Shown in pieces: positions 1-7,935 of a stretch of DNA of 64,000 nt (within the stretch, counting starts at the first letter, position 1; every line of letters starts with the position of its first letter). Both the position numbers and the translations under genes were made by a program. The notes under the pieces are model-generated. The model did not search any database, had not been told where the DNA came from, and worked only from the letters and a program-made list of their open reading frames with translations. This DNA is from a virus, in the IMG/VR virus record IMGVR_UViG_3300031616_000001, positions 54,180-118,179 of that record; one strand, 5' to 3'.

Positions 1-1035
1 GACAACAACAAGCACTTCTTCGAGCACATGGACTTCATCACGCCGAACCTGCTGCGCGTGCTGAAGCCCGGCCGCATCGCGGCGATCCACGTGAAGGATC
101 GCATCGTGCCCAAGGGCATGACCGGCCTCGGCTTTCAGACGGCCTACCGATTCCACAGCAAGGTTGCCGACCACTACGAGAAGCACGGCTTCGCCTACCT
201 CGGCATGAAGACGATCGTCACCGACGTCGTGCGCGAGAACAACCAGACCTATCGCCTGGGTTGGACGGAGCAGTGCAAGGACGGCACGAAGATGGGCGTC
301 GGCATGCCCGAGTACCTGCTGCTGTTCCGCAAGCCCGTGACGGACACCGCCGACGGCTACGCCGATACGCCGGTGGTCAAAGCCAAGCCGCTGTGCCTCG
401 ACGGCGACGACGACGTGCCGTTTGACCGCGATCTTCCGATCAAGCCGAACAGCGGCTACTCGCGATCGCGGTGGCAGATCGATGCCCACGGCTTCACGCG
501 GTCATCGGGTGACGGTCTGCTGCTGCCAGAGGACCTGGCCGGCATGACGCACGCCGAGATGTTCCAGCTGTTCAAACGGCGATCGCTCGAGACCGTCTAC
601 AACTTCGAGAACCACGTGCGACTCTGCGAGCACCTCGAAGCCGCCGGCAAGCTGCCGGTGACCTTCATGTTGCTGCAGCCGCAGAGCTGGAGCGATGAGG
701 TGTGGACCGACATCACGCGGATGCTCACGCTCAACGGCGCGCAGTCCGCGAAGGGCAAGGAGATGCATCTTTGCCCGATGCAGTTCGATCTCGCCGATCG
801 CGCGATCGAGCAATGGTCCATGCCTGGCGAGGTGGTGTTCGATCCATTCGCCGGCCTCGGAACCGTCCCGTACCGCGCCGTCCAGAAGGGCCGCTTCGGC
901 CTGGGCTGCGAACTGAGCCCGTCGTACTACCTCGACAGCCACACCTACTGCCGCGCGGCCGAGCTCGAGCTGAGCATGCCGAGCCTCTTCGATGCCGAAG
1001 AGATCGGCGAGACAGCCGACTCTGCCGCGTCTTGA
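1..1035 (+). CDS. DNA methyltransferase (N4-cytosine/N6-adenine type), 5' truncated
   Basis: The reading frame is open from base 1, so the start and probably the catalytic (N/D/S)PPY motif lie left of the window. Near the C-terminus is FDPFAGLGT, the SAM-binding motif I of amino-methyltransferases. It follows the variable region, the order expected for a beta-class enzyme in which catalytic motif IV precedes motif I. The family transfers a methyl group from SAM to adenine N6 or cytosine N4. In a phage this would most likely protect its DNA from host restriction or mark it for regulation. No cognate restriction nuclease is adjacent. The methyltransferase call is strong; base and sequence specificity are unknown. 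Confidence 0.85.
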   Translation, partial: DNNKHFFEHMDFITPNLLRVLKPGRIAAIHVKDRIVPKGMTGLGFQTAYRFHSKVADHYEKHGFAYLGMKTIVTDVVRENNQTYRLGWTEQCKDGTKMGVGMPEYLLLFRKPVTDTADGYADTPVVKAKPLCLDGDDDVPFDRDLPIKPNSGYSRSRWQIDAHGFTRSSGDGLLLPEDLAGMTHAEMFQLFKRRSLETVYNFENHVRLCEHLEAAGKLPVTFMLLQPQSWSDEVWTDITRMLTLNGAQSAKGKEMHLCPMQFDLADRAIEQWSMPGEVVFDPFAGLGTVPYRAVQKGRFGLGCELSPSYYLDSHTYCRAAELELSMPSLFDAEEIGETADSAAS

Positions 1036-1049
1036 GGCTTAGTAATACT

Positions 1050-1304
1050 ATGTCGCCGCCACCCATCACCTACCCGTCTGGGTTATTCACGGAGCTCATG
1101 CGCAGGCACGCGTGGCCCCCCGGCTTCGAGTCGCAGATCCAGATCCAGACGTTGAGCGACGTCGACCGCCGCGAGTCGGCGGCGCGCGGCCGCGAGACGC
1201 AGCTGTCCAACGGCTACACCGGCACCGTGTTCGGCATGAGCAGAAGCGCCGACGCTCAGGCCGCGGTGTCGAGGCCAAGGTTCAACGCGAGGTTGAGCCG
1301 ATGA
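1050..1304 (+). CDS. Small hypothetical protein (84 aa)
   Basis: ATG at 1050, 14 bases after the methyltransferase stop. The stop TGA (1302-1304) overlaps the ATG of the HNH gene as ATGA, the coupling used throughout this operon. The protein begins MSPPPITYPSGLF, is rich in Arg and Ser, and has a Gln/Ile stretch (QIQIQTL). No family was recognised. The coupling is the main support for a real gene. Confidence 0.5.
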   Translation: MSPPPITYPSGLFTELMRRHAWPPGFESQIQIQTLSDVDRRESAARGRETQLSNGYTGTVFGMSRSADAQAAVSRPRFNARLSR

Positions 1305-1987
1305 CAAAGCTCACCTACTCAGAACAGCTGAAGCATCCAAAGTGGCAACGCAAGCGTCTCGAGATCCTTGAGGCAGCTGACTGGAAATGCATACGCTGCA
1401 GTTCAGCGGAAAAGACGCTTCATGTTCATCACCGGCAGTACATCGCTGGCAGGTTGCCGTGGGAGTATGCCGCCGACGATTTGCTCGCGCTTTGCGAGGA
1501 CTGCCATGCGGGAGAGCATGGGAAAGAGTCGATTCCGAATCGCCGCGCAGTGACTCGTCGAGATCGAGCCCTCTGGCTGGGAATCGAGGTTGCTGATCCA
1601 CGTGCTGTTCTCAGTCAAGTCGACTGGGAATTCCTGTGCAGGTTGCCGCCTCCGTACGGTTTCGCGTTTGTCCAGATCGACATTATTCAGCGAGGATTGG
1701 GCCCGCTGTCCAAGATTGAACTCTTGGCTGAGATGAGGAAGAAACGTCCTCAAATTTCAGATGAGCCTGCTGTCCCGAATGTCCTCGACGTCGTTCAAGG
1801 CCTCATACAGGTACAGCCAGGGGTCGACGTCGGTCGCGATCTGGCGCTCGCCGTGAAATGGCTCATGCGGGACGAGGTTAACGATCAACTCCGAGCATTG
1901 ATCTCCGTTGGCGAGACAGCGAGGGGCGGTGAGCTGAGAGACCTCGTTGCTCGCCAGCGCCTTCTGAACCAGGAGTTGGCGCCGTGA
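1301..1987 (+). CDS. HNH endonuclease domain protein
   Basis: ATG at 1301, overlapping the upstream stop. Residues about 30-75 form a Cys-type HNH fold: CIRC, then LHVHHRQY (catalytic His pair), then CEDCHAGEH. Pairs of Cys surround the His core as in zinc-supported HNH nucleases. The remaining 150 residues are not recognised and could be a DNA-binding or regulatory part. It sits in an early operon rather than beside the terminase, so a packaging role is unlikely. Homing, recombination or host DNA degradation are possible. The stop overlaps the next GTG start. Confidence 0.8.
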   Translation: MTKLTYSEQLKHPKWQRKRLEILEAADWKCIRCSSAEKTLHVHHRQYIAGRLPWEYAADDLLALCEDCHAGEHGKESIPNRRAVTRRDRALWLGIEVADPRAVLSQVDWEFLCRLPPPYGFAFVQIDIIQRGLGPLSKIELLAEMRKKRPQISDEPAVPNVLDVVQGLIQVQPGVDVGRDLALAVKWLMRDEVNDQLRALISVGETARGGELRDLVARQRLLNQELAP

Positions 1988-2976
1988 GCAAGACGGTCGA
2001 GACCTGGATGCCCTGGTACATCGACAAGTACCTCGGTGACACGACCAACCTGACGACCGAGCAGCACGGCGCGTACTGCCTTCTGCTGATGAGTATGTGG
2101 AAGAAGCAAGGGCTCCTGCCAAACGACGACAAGCAACTCGCGCCGATAGCAAAGCTGTCATTGGGAAAGTGGCGCTCGTACCGACCAGTGCTCATCCAGT
2201 TCTTTCGAGTGTCCGAAGACGGCAGATTCATCAGTCAGAAGCGCGTCAGCAAGGAGTTGACTCGGGCGCTTGCGATCTCAGATGAGCGGTCTAAGGCGGG
2301 CAAGGAGGGTGCAGCCAGGAAGCGCGTGATTCAGGAAGAGAGGTCAGCATTTGAACTAGCAAACGGTATAGCAACCGCGGTAGCAAATGCTTCAGCAAAT
2401 GCTAAGCAAAACGCAACACCTATACCGAAGACACCTTCGCTTCGCTCAGGTTCCGAAGCTATCGCTTCGGTTGCTGTGACAGCTGCGCCGTCACCGCCGA
2501 AGCGTCGAAAGGCAAAGGCTGAAGTCGACCCTGAACCTCCGACAAACGCCACGTGGGAGGCCTATAGCGAGGCATACCGCAGGCGGTATCGCATCGCCCC
2601 ATTGCGAAATGGCAAGGTCAACAAGCTATTGCTGAACTTCCTGGGGCTCGTGCCAGCCGAACATGGGCCTGCAATCGCTGCGTTCTACGTCGGACACCAG
2701 CAGAACCTCTATGTCAACGCGAAGCATGCGGTGGAGCTTCTATTCCGCGACGCAGAGCGGCTGTACGCCGATTGGATGACAAACAGCGCGGCGGGCGTGC
2801 AGCAAATTCACGGCACCGAGACGGCCAACCATCGCCAGCTGCGCGAGATGCACGCGGCCCTCAGTGGCAATCGAGTCGCGTCGGCAACCGCTCCGGCCCC
2901 CCCAGCGCAGCGCTCGATTGATCTCAAACAAGCGCAGGAGGTGCTTGATGTCATCCCTACCGATCTACTCCGTTGA
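1984..2976 (+). CDS. DUF1376 (YdaU-like) phage replication-region protein
   Basis: GTG start overlapping the HNH stop (GTGA). The first about 90 residues match the DUF1376 pattern: WMPWYIDKYLGDT, then LTTEQHGAYCLLLM, then a winged-helix-like segment ending in a Lys/Arg-rich stretch. DUF1376 proteins sit at the position of replication initiators in lambdoid prophages. A Ser/Ala-rich linker (about 115-185) leads to a C-terminal domain with YSEAYRRRY. The likely role is origin binding or primosome assembly, inferred from family context. No helicase loader is obvious next to it. Confidence 0.75.
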   Translation: MSKTVETWMPWYIDKYLGDTTNLTTEQHGAYCLLLMSMWKKQGLLPNDDKQLAPIAKLSLGKWRSYRPVLIQFFRVSEDGRFISQKRVSKELTRALAISDERSKAGKEGAARKRVIQEERSAFELANGIATAVANASANAKQNATPIPKTPSLRSGSEAIASVAVTAAPSPPKRRKAKAEVDPEPPTNATWEAYSEAYRRRYRIAPLRNGKVNKLLLNFLGLVPAEHGPAIAAFYVGHQQNLYVNAKHAVELLFRDAERLYADWMTNSAAGVQQIHGTETANHRQLREMHAALSGNRVASATAPAPPAQRSIDLKQAQEVLDVIPTDLLR

Positions 2977-3478
2977 GGAGATCATGTCGCGTCTGAGCGT
3001 GGCCTACGGCAGTGCTTGGGCACAGATGTGGCTCGGCCTTGACCCAGCCGAAGTGAAGGCGCAGTGGGCGGATGCGCTCGGCCCGTACCTCAACAAGCCC
3101 GAGAAAATCCATCACGCGTTGGCCCACTTGCCAGTCGACAGGCCACCGAACTCGCTTCAGTTCAAGGTCATCTGCATGAACGCGCCGGAGACGGAACCGG
3201 ATCCGGTTCCGCAGTTGCCCGGGATGCCGGAGCGCAAGGCAGACATCTCACGGCTGCGCGCGGCGTTCCTGCGCTTCAAGGAACTCCGCAAAGAGATGCT
3301 GAAGAAGCCCAAGGAGTGGGCGTACCGGCTTCAGGAGCGCGAGCGGCGCGGCGAGCGGCTGACAGCCTTCGAGCAGCAGGCCTGGCGCGATACGCTGGCC
3401 AAGGTCGAAGACAAGCACGTCGGTGGTCATCACACGCCGATCGCCAACGAAGACCTGCCGCCAGGGATGCGGCGATGA
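2948..3478 (+). CDS. Hypothetical early protein (176 aa)
   Basis: Start chosen at ATG 2948 because AGGAGG (2936-2941) lies six bases upstream. This overlaps the end of the DUF1376 gene by 29 bases. The protein begins MSSLPIYSVEEIMSRL and has a Trp-rich N-terminal helix (AWAQMWLGLDP), a Pro-rich middle and a charged helical C-terminus (LRKEMLKKPKEWAYRLQERE). Its place right after the replication-type gene suggests a partner in replication, but no family was recognised. Confidence 0.65.
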   Translation: MSSLPIYSVEEIMSRLSVAYGSAWAQMWLGLDPAEVKAQWADALGPYLNKPEKIHHALAHLPVDRPPNSLQFKVICMNAPETEPDPVPQLPGMPERKADISRLRAAFLRFKELRKEMLKKPKEWAYRLQERERRGERLTAFEQQAWRDTLAKVEDKHVGGHHTPIANEDLPPGMRR

Positions 3479-3747
3479 GCTACGAAGCCTGGGGCGAACC
3501 CGATGGCCGCCCGTACCCGACGGCGGCGGCGAGGCGCATCCGCGTGCGCGTCGAAGAGGGCGACTTCCGAGGATTCAACGGCCGCACGCCGTGCGCACCC
3601 GACGAGCCGACGCGACAGTGTTCGATCTGCGCGCGGCACCGGCCGGCCCTGGCGCGCGTCGTCGATCGCGACACCGTGCTGATCGACGCCACGACGGTGA
3701 CGCCGCCCGGGCTGCGCTGCCCAATGTTTGCACGGCGCGACCAATGA
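3475..3747 (+). CDS. Small hypothetical protein with Cys pairs (90 aa)
   Basis: ATG at 3475 overlaps the upstream stop as ATGA, and its own stop overlaps the next ATG in the same way. It contains CSICARH and a later RCPMF, which together could bind one zinc ion. Arg-rich and basic. No family recognised; probably a small DNA- or protein-binding factor of the early operon. Confidence 0.6.
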   Translation: MSYEAWGEPDGRPYPTAAARRIRVRVEEGDFRGFNGRTPCAPDEPTRQCSICARHRPALARVVDRDTVLIDATTVTPPGLRCPMFARRDQ

Positions 3748-3941
3748 GCCCGGAACAGATGGACCACATCCGCCAGGCGGCGCGCGACATCCTCGATGCC
3801 GCCGAGTTCGGCTGGTGGTATGCCGGCGGTCAGATCGATGCACACAAAGTGGCATGGGCGCAGTGGATCCTGTGGCACGCCCCCAAAGTCTGGCCGGAGC
3901 TGATCACGGCGAACGAGTGCTTCACGGAGATCGTGCTGTGA
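3744..3941 (+). CDS. Small hypothetical protein (65 aa)
   Basis: Coupled at both ends: ATGA with the upstream gene and GTGA with the downstream one. The protein begins MSPEQMDHIRQAARDIL, is Trp-rich (FGWWYAGG, WAQWILWHAP) and probably helical. No recognised family. Continuous coupling and consistent codon use argue that it is translated. Confidence 0.6.
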   Translation: MSPEQMDHIRQAARDILDAAEFGWWYAGGQIDAHKVAWAQWILWHAPKVWPELITANECFTEIVL

Positions 3942-4444
3942 GCAGCGGCCTGCACGCGCATTCGCGCGAACTCAAGTACGCCGTCCAGGGCCCGGGGCTG
4001 AGCTGCGAGGGCCGGTTGTGCAGCCGCTGCCACAGGCCGTCGCGCAGCACCGGCGGCGGAACCATCGACGGGCGCTGGTACTGCGCGAAGTGCAAACCAA
4101 AGAGAGGCAACGACATGGCGAAGACGAGCGACTGGACAACCCGAGTGCACGAGCACCTCTTGAAGACCAGGACGGGCATGACGCCGGCGATGGTCATCAC
4201 GATGTTCGGCAAGCCGCCGGGTACGAGCGCCGCCGGCAAGGTGCTGAGCGCGGCGTCGCAGCACGGATGGTTTCGCCGCGAACAGCGCGAAGCCGAGGGC
4301 GACACCGTGCGTGTCACGACGCCCATCTATTTCGCCGTCGACCGCGCGAATGCCACGCCGACGCGCCGCGGGCCGGAGCCCGAGAGCTACTTCTACGGGG
4401 TCAAGCGCGTGCGGTCAGTCTTCGAACTCTGGAGCACGCTATGA
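3938..4444 (+). CDS. Zinc-finger / winged-helix-like hypothetical protein
   Basis: GTG start overlapping the previous stop, 168 aa. Residues about 28-56 hold two Cys pairs (CSRCHRPS, then WYCAKCKP) typical of a treble-clef or ribbon zinc finger. The rest begins MAKTSDWTTRVHEHLL at an internal ATG (4114), preceded by its own AGAGG site. The frame may therefore make both the full protein and a 110-residue form. The C-terminal part (TPAMVITMFGK, then AASQHGWFRRE) resembles a winged helix. It resembles the N-terminal region of the next gene, suggesting related DNA-binding modules. Confidence 0.6.
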   Translation: MSSGLHAHSRELKYAVQGPGLSCEGRLCSRCHRPSRSTGGGTIDGRWYCAKCKPKRGNDMAKTSDWTTRVHEHLLKTRTGMTPAMVITMFGKPPGTSAAGKVLSAASQHGWFRREQREAEGDTVRVTTPIYFAVDRANATPTRRGPEPESYFYGVKRVRSVFELWSTL

Positions 4445-5088
4445 CGCACACGCCACGACCGGGAAGCATTGGCGAGCGGTCCATCAAGTATCTCGGCGAA
4501 CACGGCCGGCAGACGATGCGCGATCTCGCCGACGGCATCGACGCCGAGCTCGGCTCGATGAGCGCATCGCTGAATCTCTGCTTGCAGCACGGCTTGCTTG
4601 TCCGCGAAGAAGCCGACGGCAAGATCTTCATCGGCGTACCCAAGCCGCCGGCCGTCGTCGCGTCGATTATGCGGCCGAACGGCGTCGAGGTCGGTAATCG
4701 GAAGGCTGAACCTCGCGACGGCGTTGCTGTCGCGGAGGAAGCCGAGTCTGCGGAGGCGATCGTCGTGAGCAACGGCCACTATCAGAATGGCGTTCGCGAA
4801 GAATCGTTTGTCGTCGACGACAAGAGGACCGTGACGGTCCGCCGGCCCGACGAGTCGGCAGCGGATTCCTCGACCGAGACGCCGACGTCGATCATCGAAG
4901 AGCTCGCGCCGAGCAGGCCGATGCGCGTCGATGCGCCGGCGCCGCGTCACTTCGCCGTCGGCATCTTCACCGATGGCCGCTTTGTCATCGAAGTCGGCGA
5001 TCGCGGCGAGACGCTGACCCGCGATGAAACCGAAACGCTGTGGAAGTTCGTGCACGGCATCGAAAGGCCATTCGATGAACAGGCCTGA
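4441..5088 (+). CDS. Putative winged-helix DNA-binding protein (215 aa)
   Basis: ATGA-coupled to the previous gene. Residues 1-65 look like a winged helix (IKYLGEHGRQTMRDLADGI, then LCLQHGLLVREE, then KIFIGVP). A long acidic linker follows, then a C-terminal segment with FAVGIFTDGRFVIEVGD. No exact family recognised. The layout suits an early regulator binding DNA through the N-terminus. The preceding gene has a similar helix-wing pattern. Confidence 0.6.
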   Translation: MTHTPRPGSIGERSIKYLGEHGRQTMRDLADGIDAELGSMSASLNLCLQHGLLVREEADGKIFIGVPKPPAVVASIMRPNGVEVGNRKAEPRDGVAVAEEAESAEAIVVSNGHYQNGVREESFVVDDKRTVTVRRPDESAADSSTETPTSIIEELAPSRPMRVDAPAPRHFAVGIFTDGRFVIEVGDRGETLTRDETETLWKFVHGIERPFDEQA

Positions 5089-5272
5089 CTCGTCGCTGGA
5101 TCTCGTGCTGGCCGTCTCCTTGTGCATCGGCGTCTGCCTGATCGCCGTGATCCTTGGGCTCGTCGCTACCGGTCTGATGCTCGCCGTCGCCGCGCTCGTC
5201 CTGTGGATAGTGCGCATGGCCTGGTTCCTCGTGACCGTGCTGTGGGAGATGTGGGGAATCTGGCCGTGGTAA
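5075..5272 (+). CDS. Small membrane protein (65 aa)
   Basis: ATG at 5075 inside the end of the previous gene. Nearly the whole protein is hydrophobic, with two membrane segments (about 9-35 and 37-60) ending in WEMWGIWPW. No holin-specific signature, and it lies far from any lysis gene, so holin function is not claimed. It is probably an early inner-membrane protein. Confidence 0.6.
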   Translation: MNRPDSSLDLVLAVSLCIGVCLIAVILGLVATGLMLAVAALVLWIVRMAWFLVTVLWEMWGIWPW

Positions 5273-5751
5273 TGCCGATTGCGTTCCGCATCCTGGGGCA
5301 GCCATGCTCAAAGGCGAACTCGCGGCAGATCGTGACGATCGGCGGCAAGCCGAAGTCGATCAAGTCGAAGGAGGCTCTGGCGTATGAGTCCGATGCACTG
5401 CGGCAAATTCCGACATGGGCGCGTCAAATGATCGACGTCCCGGTTCGAGTGACGCTGCGAATTTTCTACGCCTCTGAGCTTCCAGATCTCGATGAATCGA
5501 TCGTGCTGGACGTCATGCAGGCGCGCTACAAGAAGTATGGAGAGAAGCGCGTTCTGATCCAGTCCGGTGTCTATGTCAACGATCGTCTCGTCCGCGAGAA
5601 GCATGTCTTCCATGGCGTGGACAGATCGAATCCACGAGCCGAGATCAGCGTCGAACCGCTTCATCCGGTGCAAGCCGACATGCTTGCACCGGACATCGGA
5701 ACGATGCTGAACCCAATCAGCGACGAGCACCCCGATGGCCTCCCGTTCTGA
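5272..5751 (+). CDS. RusA-like Holliday junction resolvase
   Basis: ATG 5272 overlaps the upstream TAA by one base; an in-frame GTG at 5266 is an alternative start. The 159-residue protein has the RusA layout: N-terminal FRILGQPCSKAN, then the acidic centre DLDESIVLDVMQ, then GVYVNDRLVREK with the late Asp and Lys. RusA enzymes cut Holliday junctions symmetrically with magnesium and are common in phage replication operons. The usual PDxDN core appears as PDLDES, so one residue departs from consensus. Confidence 0.75.
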   Translation: MPIAFRILGQPCSKANSRQIVTIGGKPKSIKSKEALAYESDALRQIPTWARQMIDVPVRVTLRIFYASELPDLDESIVLDVMQARYKKYGEKRVLIQSGVYVNDRLVREKHVFHGVDRSNPRAEISVEPLHPVQADMLAPDIGTMLNPISDEHPDGLPF

Positions 5752-5962
5752 GCACGCCAATCTCATGGCCTGGCAATGCAATCAGCAGCTGGGCTGTCTC
5801 CAAATGCATGCCGCTGTTCGTGCGCGGAACATGACGGCTGGCGGCGCGGCGGAGATCTATCAGACCATGGTCGAGATCCCGCTGCTCGTCACCATGCGCG
5901 TCTTCGCGCTGTCGTGCGGCGACGCCGTCAATGAGATGCCAGACACACCGGAGGCTGCGTGA
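5735..5962 (+). CDS. Hypothetical protein (75 aa)
   Basis: ATG at 5735, overlapping the rusA-like gene by 17 bases; the stop overlaps the next GTG. Begins MASRSEHANLMAWQCNQQ. Mixed composition, three Cys, no membrane segment. No recognised family. Tight packing between two coupled genes supports expression. Confidence 0.5.
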   Translation: MASRSEHANLMAWQCNQQLGCLQMHAAVRARNMTAGGAAEIYQTMVEIPLLVTMRVFALSCGDAVNEMPDTPEAA

Positions 5963-6483
5963 TCGAATTCCCGAAGGATCTGATCCTCCGCAACATCGGC
6001 GGCAGCGACGATGCGCTGGCCGTGTCGATTCAAGACGAGATGAATCGCCGCATTGGCGGTGAACTGAAGATTGACATGGGATTCGCAGCTGTCTCGAACG
6101 GTGCGGCGAGCACGTCGACCGCGCGGATCCCGACGGTGGCCAGCATGAAGAAGACGTTGGCCGAGATCGACGAGTTCTTCAGCCGCGCCGCGTCGCCAGC
6201 CCCTCAGATGCTGGCGCCGCCGCCGATGTCGCAAGCCGAAATCGGCCAGCTGATCGGTGTGCGCATGCACATCATGTCAGAGGCCATGCTGCCGCGTGAT
6301 CCGGTGCGCGTGCACAAACGTCAGCGCTGGGATCGCTCCGGCAAGTACCACCTGCGCATCCAGAAGAAATGGAACAAGCGCTTCGGTGTCGTCGTTCGCG
6401 AAGTCGCCTATGTCAGCGACGCCGGAAAGACTCTTTACATCACACAGGCGGCGTTCGATCGCCTGCAGAAGGAACTCGCCTGA
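5959..6483 (+). CDS. Hypothetical protein (174 aa)
   Basis: GTG start at 5959 overlapping the previous stop. The middle has a helix (MKKTLAEIDEFFSRA) and a Pro/Met-rich linker. The C-terminal third is basic (RWDRSGKYHLRIQKKWNKRFG, shown as two pieces: RWDRSGKYHLRI and QKKWNKRFG) and ends in a probable beta-helix unit (EVAYVSDAGKTLYIT). No family recognised. The basic surface could suit nucleic acid binding. Confidence 0.55.
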   Translation: MIEFPKDLILRNIGGSDDALAVSIQDEMNRRIGGELKIDMGFAAVSNGAASTSTARIPTVASMKKTLAEIDEFFSRAASPAPQMLAPPPMSQAEIGQLIGVRMHIMSEAMLPRDPVRVHKRQRWDRSGKYHLRIQKKWNKRFGVVVREVAYVSDAGKTLYITQAAFDRLQKELA

Positions 6484-6737
6484 TGGACTCGACGACGACA
6501 TATCCAACGGTGGCCGCCGTGATAGCCGCCGACTTCGAGACGTTGAGCGGGTGGGCCGACAAGCTGCCGCCGCCGCAGACCGACGTGGAACGCACGGTAG
6601 TGCGCCGCATCAAGGCGCGACAACACGAGATGGCTTCGAGCGAGTTGCGCAGGAAAGCACCTGACATTGCCGACACGATCAACTCGGTCTCCGACATGGT
6701 CGAGAAGCTGACAGGCAAGAAGTTCCCGAGGTTCTGA
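6483..6737 (+). CDS. Hypothetical protein (84 aa)
   Basis: ATG shares one base with the previous stop (TGATG). Predominantly helical with two amphipathic stretches (IAADFETLSGWADKL; INSVSDMVEKLTGKK), consistent with a small helical protein. No recognised family. Confidence 0.55.
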   Translation: MDSTTTYPTVAAVIAADFETLSGWADKLPPPQTDVERTVVRRIKARQHEMASSELRRKAPDIADTINSVSDMVEKLTGKKFPRF

Positions 6738-6739
6738 TC

Positions 6740-6922
6740 ATGAGCATCAAGGAAGTTGTGCGGATGGAGATTGCGATTGCCTTCTGGGCGTGCGTGATCT
6801 GCTCGACCGTCTGGTCCACCCAGTTTGGCGTCAACCCCATCGCCGCGTTCTGGTGCCCAGCGTGGATGGTCGCGGCCGCGGTCCTCGCTGTGTCTCGAGT
6901 CATTGTGGCATTCATGAAATGA
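6740..6922 (+). CDS. Small membrane protein (60 aa)
   Basis: ATG two bases after the previous stop. After a charged N-terminus (MSIKEVVRMEI) come two hydrophobic segments (about 10-30 and 36-57) with Trp/Cys (FWACVICSTVW). It ends in MKSPP's overlapping start as ATGA. Probably an inner-membrane protein; function unknown. Confidence 0.55.
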   Translation: MSIKEVVRMEIAIAFWACVICSTVWSTQFGVNPIAAFWCPAWMVAAAVLAVSRVIVAFMK

Positions 6923-7239
6923 AATCGCCGCCGCAGTACGAAGACCCGGACGCCGCGACGTCGATCGCGCTGTTCAAGGCGCGCACGCCGCAGGCCAACG
7001 CAGATGGCTCGTTGATGGGAGGCGCGCGCATCCTCAATTTTCAGACGGGATGGGCGATGCCGGTGTTGGTCGTCAACGCCTCGTCGTCGCACTGGTTCCG
7101 GCGTCTCGGCAACGACTGGGCGGAAGCGCTCTGCGGGATCCAGGCGCCGCTCGAGCTGGTCCACGGACCTGGCAACTACCCGCGCTGCGGCAACTGCATC
7201 AAGACGATGTCGCGGCTGATCCGACAGGGTGCGATGTGA
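6919..7239 (+). CDS. Hypothetical protein (106 aa)
   Basis: Coupled by ATGA upstream and GTGA downstream. The C-terminus carries a Cys pair, PRCGNCIK, that could be half of a zinc site or a redox motif. The middle is hydrophobic-aromatic (FQTGWAMPVLVV, SSSHWFRRLGNDW). No family recognised. Confidence 0.55.
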   Translation: MKSPPQYEDPDAATSIALFKARTPQANADGSLMGGARILNFQTGWAMPVLVVNASSSHWFRRLGNDWAEALCGIQAPLELVHGPGNYPRCGNCIKTMSRLIRQGAM

Positions 7240-7523
7240 GCCGCAACAACAGCCCGATCCCGACGGCCGATCGCCAGGACTTCCTCGCCGCGATGACAGC
7301 TATCGACGCGGAATGCGAAGGCCTTGCCGAAAGCTACTGGCTGATGCTCGATGCCGCCGAGGAGTTCATGGTGTCCCGACGCTACCAGCGCGGCGATCCG
7401 CTGGCGGCCTTGAAGCAGTACCGACGAATGAAGGCAGAAGCTTTAGCCAACGCCGAGAGATTCCCTGGCGTCGACATCGACGCCGTTCACCGCAACCAAA
7501 GACCGAAGACGAAAGGATCCTGA
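7236..7523 (+). CDS. Hypothetical protein (95 aa)
   Basis: GTG start overlapping the previous stop. Helical, with acidic and aromatic segments (AIDAECEGLAESYWLML, then RRYQRGDPLAALKQY). No family recognised. It precedes the acyl carrier protein gene by two bases, so they are probably co-translated, but no functional link is visible. Confidence 0.5.
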   Translation: MSRNNSPIPTADRQDFLAAMTAIDAECEGLAESYWLMLDAAEEFMVSRRYQRGDPLAALKQYRRMKAEALANAERFPGVDIDAVHRNQRPKTKGS

Positions 7524-7525
7524 CC

Positions 7526-7774
7526 ATGGAAACAACGGAAGACCGCGTGAAGCGCATCGTGAGCCATCACCTCGGCGTGCCCGCTGAGACGCTCAACGCC
7601 GCCGCCGACATCGTGAAGGATCTCGGCGCCGAGTCCTTAGACCGCGTCGAGATCGTGATGTGCGTCGAAGACGAGTTCGGCATCGAGATCTCCGACGAGG
7701 ACGCCGAGCCGTTCCGGTCGATCGCCGACATCTGCGCACATGTCGACAAGCACAAGTCGGCCGCCGCGGTCTGA
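7526..7774 (+). CDS. acpP: Acyl carrier protein
   Basis: 82 residues, the usual ACP length. It opens with METTEDRVKRIVSHHLG and has the phosphopantetheine motif as GAESLDRVEIV, in which Ser in (D/E)SLD is the attachment site (about residue 39). A typical acidic helix IV follows (EDEFGIEISDEDAE). ACPs carry growing acyl chains for fatty acid or related synthesis once a host transferase adds 4'-phosphopantetheine. No acyltransferase is nearby. A phage copy might redirect host lipid synthesis or serve as a protein cofactor, which is inference. The family call is very secure. Confidence 0.92.
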   Translation: METTEDRVKRIVSHHLGVPAETLNAAADIVKDLGAESLDRVEIVMCVEDEFGIEISDEDAEPFRSIADICAHVDKHKSAAAV

Positions 7775-7785
7775 CTGGACCTGCC

Positions 7786-7935
7786 ATGACCTTGATCGTA
7801 TGTCCTCGAGGTCGCGGCAAGTGGAACCACATTCGCTTGGTGATCGACGGGCCGTTTGATCTTTTCACGTTCGCGGTCGGAGAGAAGCTAGATCTCGGCG
7901 GCAGATGCTTTTGGATTATTGAGGTGCTCAATTGA
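7786..7935 (+). CDS. Small hypothetical protein (49 aa)
   Basis: ATG at 7786, 11 bases after the ACP stop. Begins MTLIVCPRGRGKW and is likely a small beta protein (IRLVIDGPFDLFTFAVGEK). The stop overlaps the TTG start of the homing endonuclease (TTGA). No family recognised. Confidence 0.45.
   Translation: MTLIVCPRGRGKWNHIRLVIDGPFDLFTFAVGEKLDLGGRCFWIIEVLN

Noticed and set aside
1301-1987. Restriction endonuclease partner of the leading methyltransferase
   Set aside because: The HNH domain is clear but nothing ties it to a specific restriction system, and phage operons often carry unrelated HNH genes.
5075-5272. Holin
   Set aside because: Two membrane spans alone are insufficient, and no endolysin or spanin lies nearby.
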